Shown here piece after piece: positions 25,451 to 34,853 of a stretch of DNA of 64,000 bases. A model generated the notes under the pieces. The model was not told the DNA's origin. It did not search any database and saw only the letters and a list, made by a program, of their open reading frames with translations. Made by a program: the position numbers and the translations under genes. The stretch is from JAWKXU01 sp964468045. GTDB lineage: Bacteria > Pseudomonadota > Alphaproteobacteria > Sphingomonadales > Sphingomonadaceae. The stretch spans positions 23,927-87,926 of the forward strand of contig CAYXTO010000015.1 of the NCBI GenBank assembly GCA_964468045.1. The letters are read 5' to 3'. The stretch's first letter is position 1; each line of letters opens with the position of its first letter.

Positions 25451-25984
25451 TTAGCGCTTCGAGAACTGGAAGCTGCGGCGAGCCTTGGCCCGGCCATACT
25501 TCTTGCGCTCGACCACGCGGCTGTCGCGGGTGAGGAAGCCGGCTGCCTTCACAGTGCTGCGCAGCGCGGGCTCGAACTTGCTGAGAGCCTGGCTGATGCC
25601 ATGCTTCACGGCGCCGGCCTGGCCGGACAGGCCGCCGCCCTTGACCGTGGCCACAACGTCATACTGGCCTGCGCGATCCGCGATCTGGAACGGCTGGTTG
25701 ATGACGAGCCGCAGGGTCGGACGGGCAAAATAGACTTCCTGATCGCGGCCGTTGACCGTGATCTTGCCGGTGCCGGGCTTGATCCAGACGCGAGCGACCG
25801 CATCCTTGCGGCGGCCGGTGGCATAGGCGCGTCCCTGCGCGTCCAGCTCCTGCTCGCGGAGCGGAGCGGAGGAAACGCGCGGAGTGACCGGCACGCTAAC
25901 GATTGCCGCGGTTTCGCTCTCCGGCGCGTTGCTGGTGATGTCCTTGAGGTCGGCGAGATCGGAAATGGTGTTGTTGTCGGCCAT
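25451..25984 (-). CDS. rpsI: 30S ribosomal protein S9
   Basis: 177 residues. The S9 core starts at about 52 (GRAYATGRRKDAVARVWIKPGTGKITVNGR) and ends RVVERKKYGRAKARRSFQFSKR, the C-terminal tail that reaches the P-site tRNA. The first 50 residues are an acidic extension absent in E. coli S9 (130 residues) but seen in other alphaproteobacteria. The ATG overlaps the rplM stop by one base (TAATG). Confidence 0.96.
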   Translation of the reverse strand: MADNNTISDLADLKDITSNAPESETAAIVSVPVTPRVSSAPLREQELDAQGRAYATGRRKDAVARVWIKPGTGKITVNGRDQEVYFARPTLRLVINQPFQIADRAGQYDVVATVKGGGLSGQAGAVKHGISQALSKFEPALRSTVKAAGFLTRDSRVVERKKYGRAKARRSFQFSKR

Positions 25985-26463
25985 TATGCGCCCACCTTGT
26001 TCTTGCGGTTCAACGAAGCGACGTCGAGTTTTTCGGGCTGGTTGCCGGCGTGCGGATGCTCGGTGCCGGCATAGAGATGCAGCGCCTTCATCTGCTGGCG
26101 GCCAAGCGGGCCGCGCGGAATCATGCGTTCCACGGCCTTTTCCAGGACGCGCTCGGGAAAACGGCCATCCAGCACCTTGTCGGCTGTCACGGCCTTGATC
26201 CCGCCGGCATAGCCGGTGTGCTTGTAGTAGGTCTTCTGCTTCAGCTTGTTGCCGGTCAGGCGGACCTTGTCGGCATTGACGACCACGACATGGTCACCGC
26301 AATCGACATGCGGGGTGAAGCTCGGCTTGTGCTTGCCGCGCAGGATATTGGCGACGATCACCGCGAGGCGGCCTACCACCAGGCCGTCGGCATCGATCAG
26401 GTGCCACTTCTTTTCCACCTCGGCCGGCTTGATCGACCGGGTGGTCTTGCTGAGCGCCTTCAT
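25984..26463 (-). CDS. rplM: 50S ribosomal protein L13
   Basis: 159 residues with the L13 signature RMIPRGPLGRQQMKALHLYAGTEHPH near 112-137. The N-terminal extension of about 12 residues (MKALSKTTRSIKP) is typical in alphaproteobacteria. It is first in the rplM-rpsI operon. A possible -35 TTGACT (26563-26558, minus strand) lies in the 147-bp upstream gap but no convincing -10 follows it. Confidence 0.96.
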   Translation of the reverse strand: MKALSKTTRSIKPAEVEKKWHLIDADGLVVGRLAVIVANILRGKHKPSFTPHVDCGDHVVVVNADKVRLTGNKLKQKTYYKHTGYAGGIKAVTADKVLDGRFPERVLEKAVERMIPRGPLGRQQMKALHLYAGTEHPHAGNQPEKLDVASLNRKNKVGA

Positions 26464-26610
26464 GGGCTGTCAATTCCTCGTATCTGCGAAGGGCCATGCG
26501 CCGCCGGGCGCCGCATATAGCCGCGAAGTGCGCGCATTTGTTCGTGAACCAGCCGAAAGTCAAGCAAATCCGGGCATTCGCAGAGAGGTAAAATAATACC
26601 GTTAAAGCGA

Positions 26611-26943
26611 TTATGCGCCGTTGCCCGCCTCTTGCGCCAGCCAGGCAAGGGTCGCCGGGCTGGCCGCATCGCAGCGCCAGCCGATGATGGCCGGATCCTC
26701 ATAGGGGTGAAGCTCGGCGAGTCGCGCGATCGCCCGGTCGAGGGAGGAGGCTTCGGTTTTCAGCAGCACTCCGCATTCGCGGCTTTCACCGCGCTCCCCC
26801 TTCCAGAGATAAAGCGATTGTACTTCCGGCAGGATGTTGGCGCAGGCGATCAACCCTTCCTCCAGCAATTGTCCGGCCACCTGGCTCGCGCTTTCCCGGT
26901 CGCCGAACGGACACCAGATCAGCGCCGCCTGCGGTCCGCTCAT
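26611..26943 (-). CDS. cutA: Divalent-cation tolerance protein CutA
   Basis: 110 residues of the trimeric CutA1 fold: IACANILPEVQSLYLWKGE near 32-50, LLKTEASSLDRAIARLAELHPYEDPAIIGW near 60-89. The start ATG overlaps the ctaA stop (ATGA). Its molecular role is still debated in the family. A longer upstream frame runs inside ctaA and was excluded. Confidence 0.88.
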   Translation of the reverse strand: MSGPQAALIWCPFGDRESASQVAGQLLEEGLIACANILPEVQSLYLWKGERGESRECGVLLKTEASSLDRAIARLAELHPYEDPAIIGWRCDAASPATLAWLAQEAGNGA

Positions 26944-28001
26944 GTCCTGCGCCCGATCACATGGATACCCCAGGCCGTGGCCCCGACCAGCAGGGCTCCG
27001 ACCAGCTGATGCAGCACCGCCAGCCACAGCGAGACGCCGGTCAGCACCGTCGCGATGCCGAGCAGGATCTGCGTGCCGAAGGCGGTGTGGATCGCGATGG
27101 AGGCCGGTCTGACGCCGCGCCTCCTGGCCATGCGGGCCAGGACGATCAGCGCCGCGACCGCCACCCAGGCCCACCAGCGGTGGAGAAAATGGATCAGGAA
27201 GGGATCGTGGGTGGCGCTCCACCAGAAGCCCTTGCTCCAGTCGATCTCAGGAATGAACCGGCCCTGCATCAGCGGCCAGGTGTCGGATGCAAGGCCCGCA
27301 TTCAGCCCGGCCACCCAGGCGCCCAGCAGCAGCTGCACGAACAGGATGACGCCGATCAGCACGCCAGCGAGGGTCAATCTCGCGGGCCGGGCGGCGGCAT
27401 TGTGCTGGAGCGAGCGCAGATCGAGCGCGGTCCAGACCAGCCCCGCCAAGGTGAACAGCGCGGTCAGCAGATGGATCGAGAGCCAGAAATGGCTGACATC
27501 CGTGCGCACGGACAGGCCTGAACGGACCATAAGCCACCCGAACACGCCCTGAAGGGCACCGAGCGCGAGCAGAGCCAGCAGCCGCGGCTTGTAGCCCGCG
27601 GGTATCCGGCCCCTGACCCAGAACCATGCCAGCGGCAGGGCGAAGGCCAGCCCGATCACCCGCCCGAGCAGGCGGTGGAACCATTCCCAGAAGTAGATGA
27701 ACTTGTAATTCGCCAGGGTCATGCCTGCCGGCCCGTTGATCTCGATATATTCGGGGATCTTCTTGTAGGCTTCGAACTCGGCCCGCCATTGCGCATCGGT
27801 CAGCGGGGGAATCGCGCCTGTCACCGGTTTCCACTCGGTGATCGACAGCCCCGATTCGGTGAGCCGGGTGATCCCGCCGACGGCGACCATGATGGTGACG
27901 AGCACGGCGACGAACAGGAGCCAGCGGATCAGCGGGCCGCGCCGCGCCGGGCCATCGACGGCTGCGGGCCAGCTCTCGCCCTGGATTGAGGATGCGACCA
28001 T
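26940..28001 (-). CDS. ctaA: Haem A synthase (COX15/CtaA)
   Basis: Oxidises haem O to haem A for cytochrome aa3 oxidase. It has 353 residues and eight membrane helices. The family block GGITRLTESGLSITEWKPVTGAIPP is at about 43-67, EWFHRLLGR near 105 carries a haem-ligand His, and HLLTALFTL and HFLHRWWAWV supply others. The start is MVASSIQGESW. The product of hemE/hemJ, after later steps, is its ultimate precursor. Confidence 0.92.
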   Translation of the reverse strand: MVASSIQGESWPAAVDGPARRGPLIRWLLFVAVLVTIMVAVGGITRLTESGLSITEWKPVTGAIPPLTDAQWRAEFEAYKKIPEYIEINGPAGMTLANYKFIYFWEWFHRLLGRVIGLAFALPLAWFWVRGRIPAGYKPRLLALLALGALQGVFGWLMVRSGLSVRTDVSHFWLSIHLLTALFTLAGLVWTALDLRSLQHNAAARPARLTLAGVLIGVILFVQLLLGAWVAGLNAGLASDTWPLMQGRFIPEIDWSKGFWWSATHDPFLIHFLHRWWAWVAVAALIVLARMARRRGVRPASIAIHTAFGTQILLGIATVLTGVSLWLAVLHQLVGALLVGATAWGIHVIGRRT

Positions 28002-28124
28002 GGCGCCCTTCTGCGTCGGGCGCACGCAAAGCGCAAGGGCGGGCGGTTTTTCCGATTGCATGATGATATAATGTCTCATAATGGCCATGTCATGCGCGCC
28101 GCCTTGCACTTGATTCGGAGCCGG

Positions 28125-28463
28125 ATGGACCGGTTCGGCATCGCCCTTTCGGGCCTGTGCCTGCTGCATTGCGTGGCGGGGCTGGTGCTGGTGGCGGCGC
28201 TCGGCCTTGGCGGCGAATGGCTGCTGGCGCCGGAAATCCATCGCTACGGGCTGGCGCTGGCGATTGCGGTCGGAGTGATCGCCATCGGGCTGGGCGCCTT
28301 GCGGCACGGGCGGAGGATTCCCCTGCTGATCGCCGCCTGCGGCTTTGCGCTGATGGCGGGCGCGCTCGGCGTCGGCCATGGGTTCGGCGAGGCCATATTG
28401 ACCATCGGCGGCGTTGCGCTGGTCGCCTTCGCGCATTTCCTGAACTTGCGCCACGCGTGTTGA
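28125..28463 (+). CDS. MerC-domain membrane protein
   Basis: 112 residues from MDRFGIALSGLCLLHCVAG; GGAG lies 4 nt before this ATG. An alternative ATG is at 28092. Four membrane helices are predicted. The CLLHC pair near 12-16 matches the conserved Cys pair of the MerC mercury transporter fold. No mercury-resistance genes are near, so general metal handling is more likely than mercury uptake. A perfect TATAAT at 28067-28072 may be the -10; no good -35 is seen. Confidence 0.75.
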   Translation: MDRFGIALSGLCLLHCVAGLVLVAALGLGGEWLLAPEIHRYGLALAIAVGVIAIGLGALRHGRRIPLLIAACGFALMAGALGVGHGFGEAILTIGGVALVAFAHFLNLRHAC

Positions 28464-28479
28464 GCGCTATCTGGCGGGG

Positions 28480-29475
28480 ATGACCGCGACACTCGATCTC
28501 ACCGTCAATGGCGAATCCCGCCGCGCAGCGCCGGGGCAGACCCTGGCCGCGCTGGTGCGCGCGCTCGGCCTCGATCCCGCCAAGGTCGCAGTGGAACGCA
28601 ATGGCGAGATAGTCGCCCGCTCGACCCTGGCTGATGTCATGCTGGCCGACGGCGATGTGCTGGAGATCGTGCACTTCGTGGGCGGCGGCGACGATGCCGG
28701 CCTCGAGGACGATAGCTGGGAAGTAGCCGGGCGGCGCTTCATGTCGAGGCTGATCGTCGGCACCGGCAAATATCGCGACTTCGAACAGAATGCCGCGGCG
28801 CTTGCGGCCAGCGGGGCGGAGATCGTCACGGTCGCGGTGCGCCGGGTCAATCTGTCCGACCCGTCCGCGCCGATGCTGACCGATTTCATCGATCCCAAGC
28901 GAATCACATATCTGCCCAACACCGCCGGCTGCCATACGGCGGACGAGGCGATCCGCACCCTGCGCCTGGCGCGGGAGGCGGGCGGCTGGGATCTGGTCAA
29001 GCTGGAAGTGCTGGGCGAAGCCCGCACGCTCTATCCCGACATGCGCGAGACGCTGCGCGCGACCGAGGTGCTGGCGCGCGAAGGCTTCCACCCGATGGTC
29101 TATTGCGTCGACGATCCGGTGGCGGCGAAGCAGCTGGAAGAAGCCGGCGCCGCCGCGATCATGCCCCTGGGCGCGCCGATCGGATCGGGGCTGGGCATCC
29201 AGAACAGGGTGACCATCCGCCTGATCGTGGAGGGAACGCGCCTGCCGGTGCTGGTCGATGCCGGCGTCGGCACGGCGAGCGACGCCGCCGTCGCCATGGA
29301 GCTCGGTTGCACCGGCGTGCTGATGAACACCGCCATTGCCGAGGCGAAGGATCCGATCCGGATGGCGCGCGCCATGAGGCTGGCGGTGGAAGCGGGGCGC
29401 GATGCCTATCGCGCGGGCCGCATGGCTGCCCGCAAATATGCGGATCCGTCCAGCCCCCTCTCCGGAATGATCTGA
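28480..29475 (+). CDS. thiG: ThiS-ThiG fusion: sulfur carrier plus thiazole synthase
   Basis: 331 residues. Residues 1-70 are a ThiS ubiquitin-like sulfur carrier (DLTVNGESRRA...DGDVLEIVHFVGGG) whose Gly-Gly lies at 68-70 inside the chain. Residues 80-331 are ThiG: FMSRLIVGTGKY, the Schiff-base Lys174 in DLVKLEVLGE, GAPIGSGLGIQN, and VDAGVGTASDAAVAMELGCTGVLMNTAIA. ThiG builds the thiazole of thiamine from deoxyxylulose phosphate, glycine imine and ThiS-thiocarboxylate. Free ThiS needs a C-terminal Gly, so the fusion raises the question of processing. No other thi gene is in the window. Confidence 0.92.
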   Translation: MTATLDLTVNGESRRAAPGQTLAALVRALGLDPAKVAVERNGEIVARSTLADVMLADGDVLEIVHFVGGGDDAGLEDDSWEVAGRRFMSRLIVGTGKYRDFEQNAAALAASGAEIVTVAVRRVNLSDPSAPMLTDFIDPKRITYLPNTAGCHTADEAIRTLRLAREAGGWDLVKLEVLGEARTLYPDMRETLRATEVLAREGFHPMVYCVDDPVAAKQLEEAGAAAIMPLGAPIGSGLGIQNRVTIRLIVEGTRLPVLVDAGVGTASDAAVAMELGCTGVLMNTAIAEAKDPIRMARAMRLAVEAGRDAYRAGRMAARKYADPSSPLSGMI

Positions 29476-29559
29476 TCGCGCCCTTTACCGGATGCTAACC
29501 ATATTCGGTGATGGTCTGTCCTGACGCGCCGTCGATGTTCGGCGCAAGGGGGCAAGACG

Positions 29560-30087
29560 ATGAGTGATACCGGCACCGCCACGATGACCATTGCCGAGCT
29601 GCGCGAATTCGCCAGCTTCGACGCGGCCGAGCAGCGCTACATCAAGCGCAGCCTCGATGTCGGCCTGGGCCGGCAGGATGCCTTCAAGCTCTGGGCGCGC
29701 GATTCGGCGGAAAGCGCCTCGATCCGCAGCCAGTATGTCGCCTATCAGGATCTCAAGGCCCTGCGGGCCCATCAGCCGGACGAAAGCTCGCTGGACGGGG
29801 TGGACCGTTTCATGGGCCAGCTGCTGCGGGTGAGCGCGTTCGACTTGTCGCAGCAGCGGCTTTCCAGCTTTTCGGCCTATCGCTTCCTGTATGAGCGCCT
29901 GCTCGGCGCCTGGGCGCGGCCCTGGCTGCCGTCGGCCTTCTGTGGCGCGGCGGCGCTGCCGCATATCCCGCCCTGCCGCCGCAAGATGCTGCTGCAATCA
30001 TTGAGCGAAGCCGCCGCCACCGCATCCGGCTGGTCGGACCGCCCTCCGAGCTTCTATCCCGAATATGTGGAGAAGGAAGCGGCCTGA
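29560..30087 (+). CDS. Conserved hypothetical protein, soluble
   Basis: 175 residues, no signal peptide or membrane segment. It is helical in appearance (TIAELREFASFDAAEQRYIKRSLDVGLGRQDAFKLWARDSAES). The C-terminal half has two cysteines (CGAAALPHIPPC near 129-140). I recognise no family. The start has weak spacing to GGGGGC. It is convergent with the acyl-CoA ligase gene, 19 nt away. Confidence 0.6.
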   Translation: MSDTGTATMTIAELREFASFDAAEQRYIKRSLDVGLGRQDAFKLWARDSAESASIRSQYVAYQDLKALRAHQPDESSLDGVDRFMGQLLRVSAFDLSQQRLSSFSAYRFLYERLLGAWARPWLPSAFCGAAALPHIPPCRRKMLLQSLSEAAATASGWSDRPPSFYPEYVEKEAA

Positions 30088-30106
30088 ATTCAGGTTCCGG
30101 CCGCGC

Positions 30107-31909
30107 TCAGCTCTTGTAAAGCCCGTCCAGCCGCTCGCCATACTGCTCGCGCAGCTTGTGCCTGCGGATCTTGAGGCTGGGCGTCATCTGCTCGTTCTCG
30201 ATCGAGAAGGCTTCATCCGCGAAGGTGAACTGCCGCACCTTTTCGATCACCGAAAGGTCCTGGTTCACCCGGTCGACCGCGGCGCGGACCGCGCTGCGGA
30301 ACGCGGGAAGCTGCTGCAGCGCGGCCAGATCGAACTTCTCGTCGTTGGACTGGGCCCATTGCAGCGCCCATTCCGCATCGGGAACGATCAGGCCGACCAC
30401 ATAGGGCCGCCGGTCGCCTGACACCATCGCCTGCGCGATTTCCGGCTGAAGCGTCAGCATCCCTTCGATCTTCTGCGGGGCGATATTGTCGCCCTTGTCA
30501 TTGACGATCATGTCCTTCTTGCGGTCGGTGATGACCAGGCGGCCCTTTTCGTCGAAATGGCCGATATCGCCGGTGTGCAGCCAGCCGTCCTGGAGGGTGA
30601 GCGCGGTCTGTTCCGGATTCTGCCAGTAGCCGTGCATCACGCATTCGCCGCGGGTCAGGATCTCGCCATCCTCCGCGATCCGCACTTCCACGCCGCGCAG
30701 GGGCGGACCGACCGTATCCATCTTCAGGCCGACCCTGGGCCGCCCGCAACTGATCACCGGCGCGGCCTCGGTCTGGCCATAGCCTTGCAGCAGGGTCAGC
30801 CCCATCGCCGCGAAGAAATTGCCCACGTCGGGATTGAGCGGCGCGCCGCCGGAGACCAGCGCCTTGATCCGCCCCCCGAACCGCTGGCGGATCTTCGGGC
30901 GCAGCAGGCGGCCTACCAGCCGGTCCATCGGCCAGTCGCGCAGGCGCGGCCGCCCGTTCCGGGAGCGGGCATTGACGGCCAGCGCCTGATCCATCAGCCA
31001 GACCGCGAGCTGCCCCTGCTTTTCCATCTGCTTCATGATCCGGCTGCGCAGCACTTCGAACAGGCGCGGCACCACCACCATGATGGTCGGCTTCGCTTCC
31101 TCGATATTGCTGGCGAGCTTTTCCAGGCCTTCCGCGTAATAGGTCTGGGCGCCGAGGCCGATGGCCAGGAACTGCCCGCCGGTATGCTCGTAGGAATGAG
31201 AAAGCGGCAGGAAGGACAGGAAGGTCTCGTCCTCTTCCCACGAGAAATCTTCCTCGAAGATATGCGCGCAGCCGGCGACATTGGTCAGGATCGCGCCGTG
31301 ATGCTGCGGCACGCCGCGCGGGGCGCCGCCGGTTCCGCTGGTATAGATGATGCAGGCGCTGTCGGCCCGGGCGATATGGGAAATGCGCTCTTCCACCGCC
31401 CGGCGCGCGGCATCCGCGTCGCCCTTCAGCATTTCCTCCCAGTCGTGATAGCCGAACGCCGCCTGGGAACGGCGCAGCGGCTCCATCCCGATCAGGTGCT
31501 CGGCGATGCCGGTGCGCATCATGGCCGGAACGATCGGCATGGCCAGCTTGTCGCTGGAAACGATCACGCAGCGCGCGCCCGAATTGTCGAGAATATGGAC
31601 GTGATCGCGTTCGGTATTGGTGGTGTAGGTAGGGACGGAGATGCAGCCGGCCGCCATGATGGCGAGATCGGCAATGCACCACTCCGGCCGGTTTTCGGAG
31701 ATCAGCGCGATCCGGTCTCCATCGCGTAGGCCCAGGGCGCGCAGGTTCTCGGCGATGAGACAGACCTGGCTCGCCGCTTCGCGCCACGAAATGGAGCGCC
31801 ACTGGCCCTCGCGCTTGGCCCAGAGAAAGGGCTTGTCGCCAAGTTCATCCGCACGGAGAAAAAACAGGCTGACGAGGTTGCTGGCCGCATCAAAATCCGA
31901 AAGCCTCAC
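30107..31909 (-). CDS. AMP-forming long-chain acyl-CoA synthetase-like ligase
   Basis: 600 residues starting at GTG (MRLSDFDAASNLVSLFFLRADELG). ATP-binding motif IIYTSGTGGAPRGV is near 187-200, GYGQTEAAPVISC near 375-387, TGDIGHFDEKGRLVITDRKKDMIVNDKGDNIAPQKIE near 448-484 covers the hinge and Lys region. The FAA1-type length fits activation of fatty acids to CoA thioesters; chain length preference cannot be read. Long N-terminal FADD-type helices are absent. Confidence 0.9.
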   Translation of the reverse strand: MRLSDFDAASNLVSLFFLRADELGDKPFLWAKREGQWRSISWREAASQVCLIAENLRALGLRDGDRIALISENRPEWCIADLAIMAAGCISVPTYTTNTERDHVHILDNSGARCVIVSSDKLAMPIVPAMMRTGIAEHLIGMEPLRRSQAAFGYHDWEEMLKGDADAARRAVEERISHIARADSACIIYTSGTGGAPRGVPQHHGAILTNVAGCAHIFEEDFSWEEDETFLSFLPLSHSYEHTGGQFLAIGLGAQTYYAEGLEKLASNIEEAKPTIMVVVPRLFEVLRSRIMKQMEKQGQLAVWLMDQALAVNARSRNGRPRLRDWPMDRLVGRLLRPKIRQRFGGRIKALVSGGAPLNPDVGNFFAAMGLTLLQGYGQTEAAPVISCGRPRVGLKMDTVGPPLRGVEVRIAEDGEILTRGECVMHGYWQNPEQTALTLQDGWLHTGDIGHFDEKGRLVITDRKKDMIVNDKGDNIAPQKIEGMLTLQPEIAQAMVSGDRRPYVVGLIVPDAEWALQWAQSNDEKFDLAALQQLPAFRSAVRAAVDRVNQDLSVIEKVRQFTFADEAFSIENEQMTPSLKIRRHKLREQYGERLDGLYKS

Positions 31910-31971
31910 TCCTGTCTCCCCACTAGCTCCCCATCGGGCGGCTTATGATGGCCGGGCAAAGGCCGCAAGCA

Positions 31972-33678
31972 TTACTCGTTCGCAATAGCACCTTCGCTGC
32001 GCGGATCCGCCGCGCCCTGCCAGCCCGTGGCGGTCCATGCGGCCGCATTGGTCTTGAGCGGGAGATCGCGCGCCAGCACTTCCCGGTGTCCCAGCTCCCG
32101 CAGGCTGGGCGCCATGTCCTCCAGCGTGCTGCCCGCTTCCAGATATACCGTGTCGCCGGGGGCGAAGATGACGGGCAGGGCCAGGGCCTGCTCCACCGTC
32201 AGCCCCCAGTCGATCAACCCGATCAACACGCGCGCGACCTGGGCCGGGATGGTCGCGCCCCCGGCCGCGCCGACAGCGATCGCCAGCCTGCCGTCGGGGG
32301 CGTAGGCGATGGTCGGCGCCATGGAGCTGCGCGGCCGCTTGCCCCCTTCCACGCGGTTTGCCACCGGCTGGCCGCCGCGCTCCGGGATAAAGCTGAAATC
32401 GGTCAGCTCGTTGTTGAGGTAATAGCCGCCCACGACGATGCCGGAGCCGAAGGGCCCTTCGATGGTGGAGGTATAGCTGACTGCGGTCCCGCCGCCATCC
32501 ACCGCCACGAAATGGGATGTCCCGCCTTCTTCGGGCGCAACGCCGTCGGTCGACGGCGTTGAAGCGCCATCCGGGCGGCCCGGCGCCACCGAGGCCATGG
32601 TGTCGACCGGGCTGATCAGCCTGCCGCGCGCGGCGAGATAGTCCGGATCGACGAGCCCCGCCACCGGAACTCGCACAAAGTCCGGATCCGCGAGATAGCG
32701 CTCGCGATCCGCATAGGCGAGGCGCTGCGATTCCGCGATCAGGTGCCAGGCGACCGGGGAAGTCGACCCCAGCCCCGCCAGATCGAAGCCTTCCAGCTGC
32801 TTGAGGATCGCGAAGACCGTCGTGGCGCCGGAGGAGGGCGGACCCATGCCGCAGATCCGCCAGCCGCGATAGGCGCCGCATACGGCGGGGCGCTCCCGGG
32901 CGGCATAGGCCGCGAGATCGGACGGCTGCATCTTGCCCGGATGGGGGGTGGCCGCCGCGACTTCGCGCGCCACTGCCTCCGCCTGGCGGCCCTCGTAAAA
33001 CCCCCGGGGCCCGTCCGCCGCGATTTCACGCAGGCTGTCGGCAAGCTGCGGGTTCAGCACCAGGGTGCCGATCGGCAGCGGCTGGCCCTGCTCGTCATAG
33101 AACAGGCGCTTGCCATCCTCGCCATGCGCCGCCCGGTCCTGATGGCGGACAAGGAAATCATGCAGGCGCGGGCTGATCCGGAAGCCTTCCTCCGCCAGGG
33201 CGATGGCCGGCTCGAACACTTGCGCCCAGGCCAGCTTGCCGAAGCGGCGATGCGCTTCTGCGGCGAGGGCGATGTTCCCGGGCACGCCCACGCTCAGTCC
33301 GGACAGCACCGCCGCGTCGAAAGGCAGCGGCTTGCCGTCCTGCAGGAACCAGTCCGGCCCGGCGGCGGCCGGCGCCGTCTCGCGGCCGTCCAGAGCGGTG
33401 ACGTCACCCTGCGGCGTGCCCCGGACGAAGAAGCCGCCCCCGCCAATGCCTGAGCTTTGCGGCTCCACCACGGTCAGCGCCAGCATCGTCGCGATCGCCG
33501 CGTCCGTCGCATTGCCGCCGAGGCGCAGCATGCTTGCCCCGGCGTCCGCCGCGCGCGGATCGGCGGCGCTGACAAGGCCGGAGCTGCTGGCGGGTTGCGG
33601 CTCGGCGGCTTGGGGCGCCGTCGCGCAGGCCGTGATGAGGAGAAGGGCGCTGAGGCTGGAGAAAAGGCGTTTCAGCAT
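31972..33678 (-). CDS. ggt: Gamma-glutamyltransferase, lipoprotein form
   Basis: Hydrolyses glutathione and transfers gamma-glutamyl groups in the periplasm. It has 568 residues. The N-terminus MLKRLFSSLSALLLITAC gives a lipobox with Cys18. GLVSAADPRAADAGASMLRLGGNATDAA near 34 is the family start. The autoprocessing Thr is in EEGGTSHFVAVD near 390, and RPRSSMAPTIAY near 450 supplies the conserved SSM. It lies 9 nt after pyrD and is co-directional. Confidence 0.93.
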   Translation of the reverse strand: MLKRLFSSLSALLLITACATAPQAAEPQPASSSGLVSAADPRAADAGASMLRLGGNATDAAIATMLALTVVEPQSSGIGGGGFFVRGTPQGDVTALDGRETAPAAAGPDWFLQDGKPLPFDAAVLSGLSVGVPGNIALAAEAHRRFGKLAWAQVFEPAIALAEEGFRISPRLHDFLVRHQDRAAHGEDGKRLFYDEQGQPLPIGTLVLNPQLADSLREIAADGPRGFYEGRQAEAVAREVAAATPHPGKMQPSDLAAYAARERPAVCGAYRGWRICGMGPPSSGATTVFAILKQLEGFDLAGLGSTSPVAWHLIAESQRLAYADRERYLADPDFVRVPVAGLVDPDYLAARGRLISPVDTMASVAPGRPDGASTPSTDGVAPEEGGTSHFVAVDGGGTAVSYTSTIEGPFGSGIVVGGYYLNNELTDFSFIPERGGQPVANRVEGGKRPRSSMAPTIAYAPDGRLAIAVGAAGGATIPAQVARVLIGLIDWGLTVEQALALPVIFAPGDTVYLEAGSTLEDMAPSLRELGHREVLARDLPLKTNAAAWTATGWQGAADPRSEGAIANE

Positions 33679-33687
33679 GGGGCAGGC

Positions 33688-34731
33688 CTATTCGCTTCCC
33701 ACCGCTTCGGCAATCGATACAAAGCCTTCGCGCGCCATCAGCCGTTCCAGGCCGGCGACTATCCGCTTTGCGAGGCCCGGGCCTTCATAGACCATGGCGC
33801 TGTAAAGCTGCACCAGGCTGGCCCCGGCGCGGATGCGCGCCCAGGCATGTTCGGCGCTGGCGATGCCGCCGACGCCGACCAGCGGGATCGCCCCGCCGGT
33901 CGCCTTGCGGAAATCGGCAAGCCGCTGTTGCGCCAGATCGCGCAAGGGCTCCCCCGAAAGCCCGCCCGCTTCTCCGGCATGGCGGGAGCGCAGTGGCGGA
34001 CGGGAGATGGTGGTATTGGAAACGATGAGCGCGCCCAGCCGCCGGTCGAGCGCGATTCGCGCGATCGCGTCGATATCGGCGGTTTCGAGATCGGGCGCGA
34101 CCTTGAGGAAGATCGGCGGTCCGGCGGGGCCGCGCGCTTCCAGCACGGCATCGAGCAGGGCGGCCAGCGCCGCTTCATCCTGCAGCGCGCGCAGGCCGGG
34201 GGTGTTCGGGCTGCTGACATTGACCGCGAGGTAGGACGCGTAGGGCGCCATCGCCCGCGCCATCCTGGCGTAATCGGCGATCCGGTCCTGCGAATCCTTG
34301 TTCGCGCCGATGTTGACGCCCAGTACGCCTCCTCTGTCCTTGCCCTGGCCCTTGCGCGCGGCCAGCCTGGCTGCGGCTGCTTCCGCCCCGTCATTGTTGA
34401 AGCCCATGCGGTTTATCACCGCGCGATCTTCTTTCAGGCGGAACAGGCGCGGCTTCGGATTGCCCGCCTGCGGCAGCGGCGTGATGGAACCCACCTCGGC
34501 GAAACCGAAGCCGAGGCCGAGCAGCGCGTCCGGCGCCTTGCCGTCCTTGTCGAAGCCGGCGGCCATGCCCAGCGGGTTGGGAAAGGAAATGCCCGCGACC
34601 TGCGTGGCGAGTCCGGGGCCGGCGGAAGCCGGCGCGCGCCCTGGCATGGCTTGCAGGGCGCGGATCGCCAGGCCGTGGGCCTGCTCCGCATCAAGCATGA
34701 ACAGAAACGGGCGCAGCAGGCGGTAGAGCAT
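33688..34731 (-). CDS. pyrD: Dihydroorotate dehydrogenase (quinone), class 2
   Basis: Membrane-associated FMN enzyme of pyrimidine synthesis. It has 347 residues. The N-terminal helix MLYRLLRPFLFMLDAEQAHGLAIRAL binds membrane and quinone. NPLGMAAGFDKDGKA near 53-67, GSITPLPQAGNPKPRLFRL near 82-100 and NVSSPNTPGLRALQ near 173-186 carry the catalytic Ser typical of class 2. VGGIASAEHAW closes the FMN site. Confidence 0.95.
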   Translation of the reverse strand: MLYRLLRPFLFMLDAEQAHGLAIRALQAMPGRAPASAGPGLATQVAGISFPNPLGMAAGFDKDGKAPDALLGLGFGFAEVGSITPLPQAGNPKPRLFRLKEDRAVINRMGFNNDGAEAAAARLAARKGQGKDRGGVLGVNIGANKDSQDRIADYARMARAMAPYASYLAVNVSSPNTPGLRALQDEAALAALLDAVLEARGPAGPPIFLKVAPDLETADIDAIARIALDRRLGALIVSNTTISRPPLRSRHAGEAGGLSGEPLRDLAQQRLADFRKATGGAIPLVGVGGIASAEHAWARIRAGASLVQLYSAMVYEGPGLAKRIVAGLERLMAREGFVSIAEAVGSE

Positions 34732-34853
34732 GTCCGGCCTATGGCAAAGCCGCCGCGCCCTGTCGATGGAGCAGGTAGGTTTGGCAGAATGCGCATGTTT
34801 CGTCGAAATCGGACGATTCTTCTGGTTGCGTGTCGCCTTCTTACAATTTGCCG

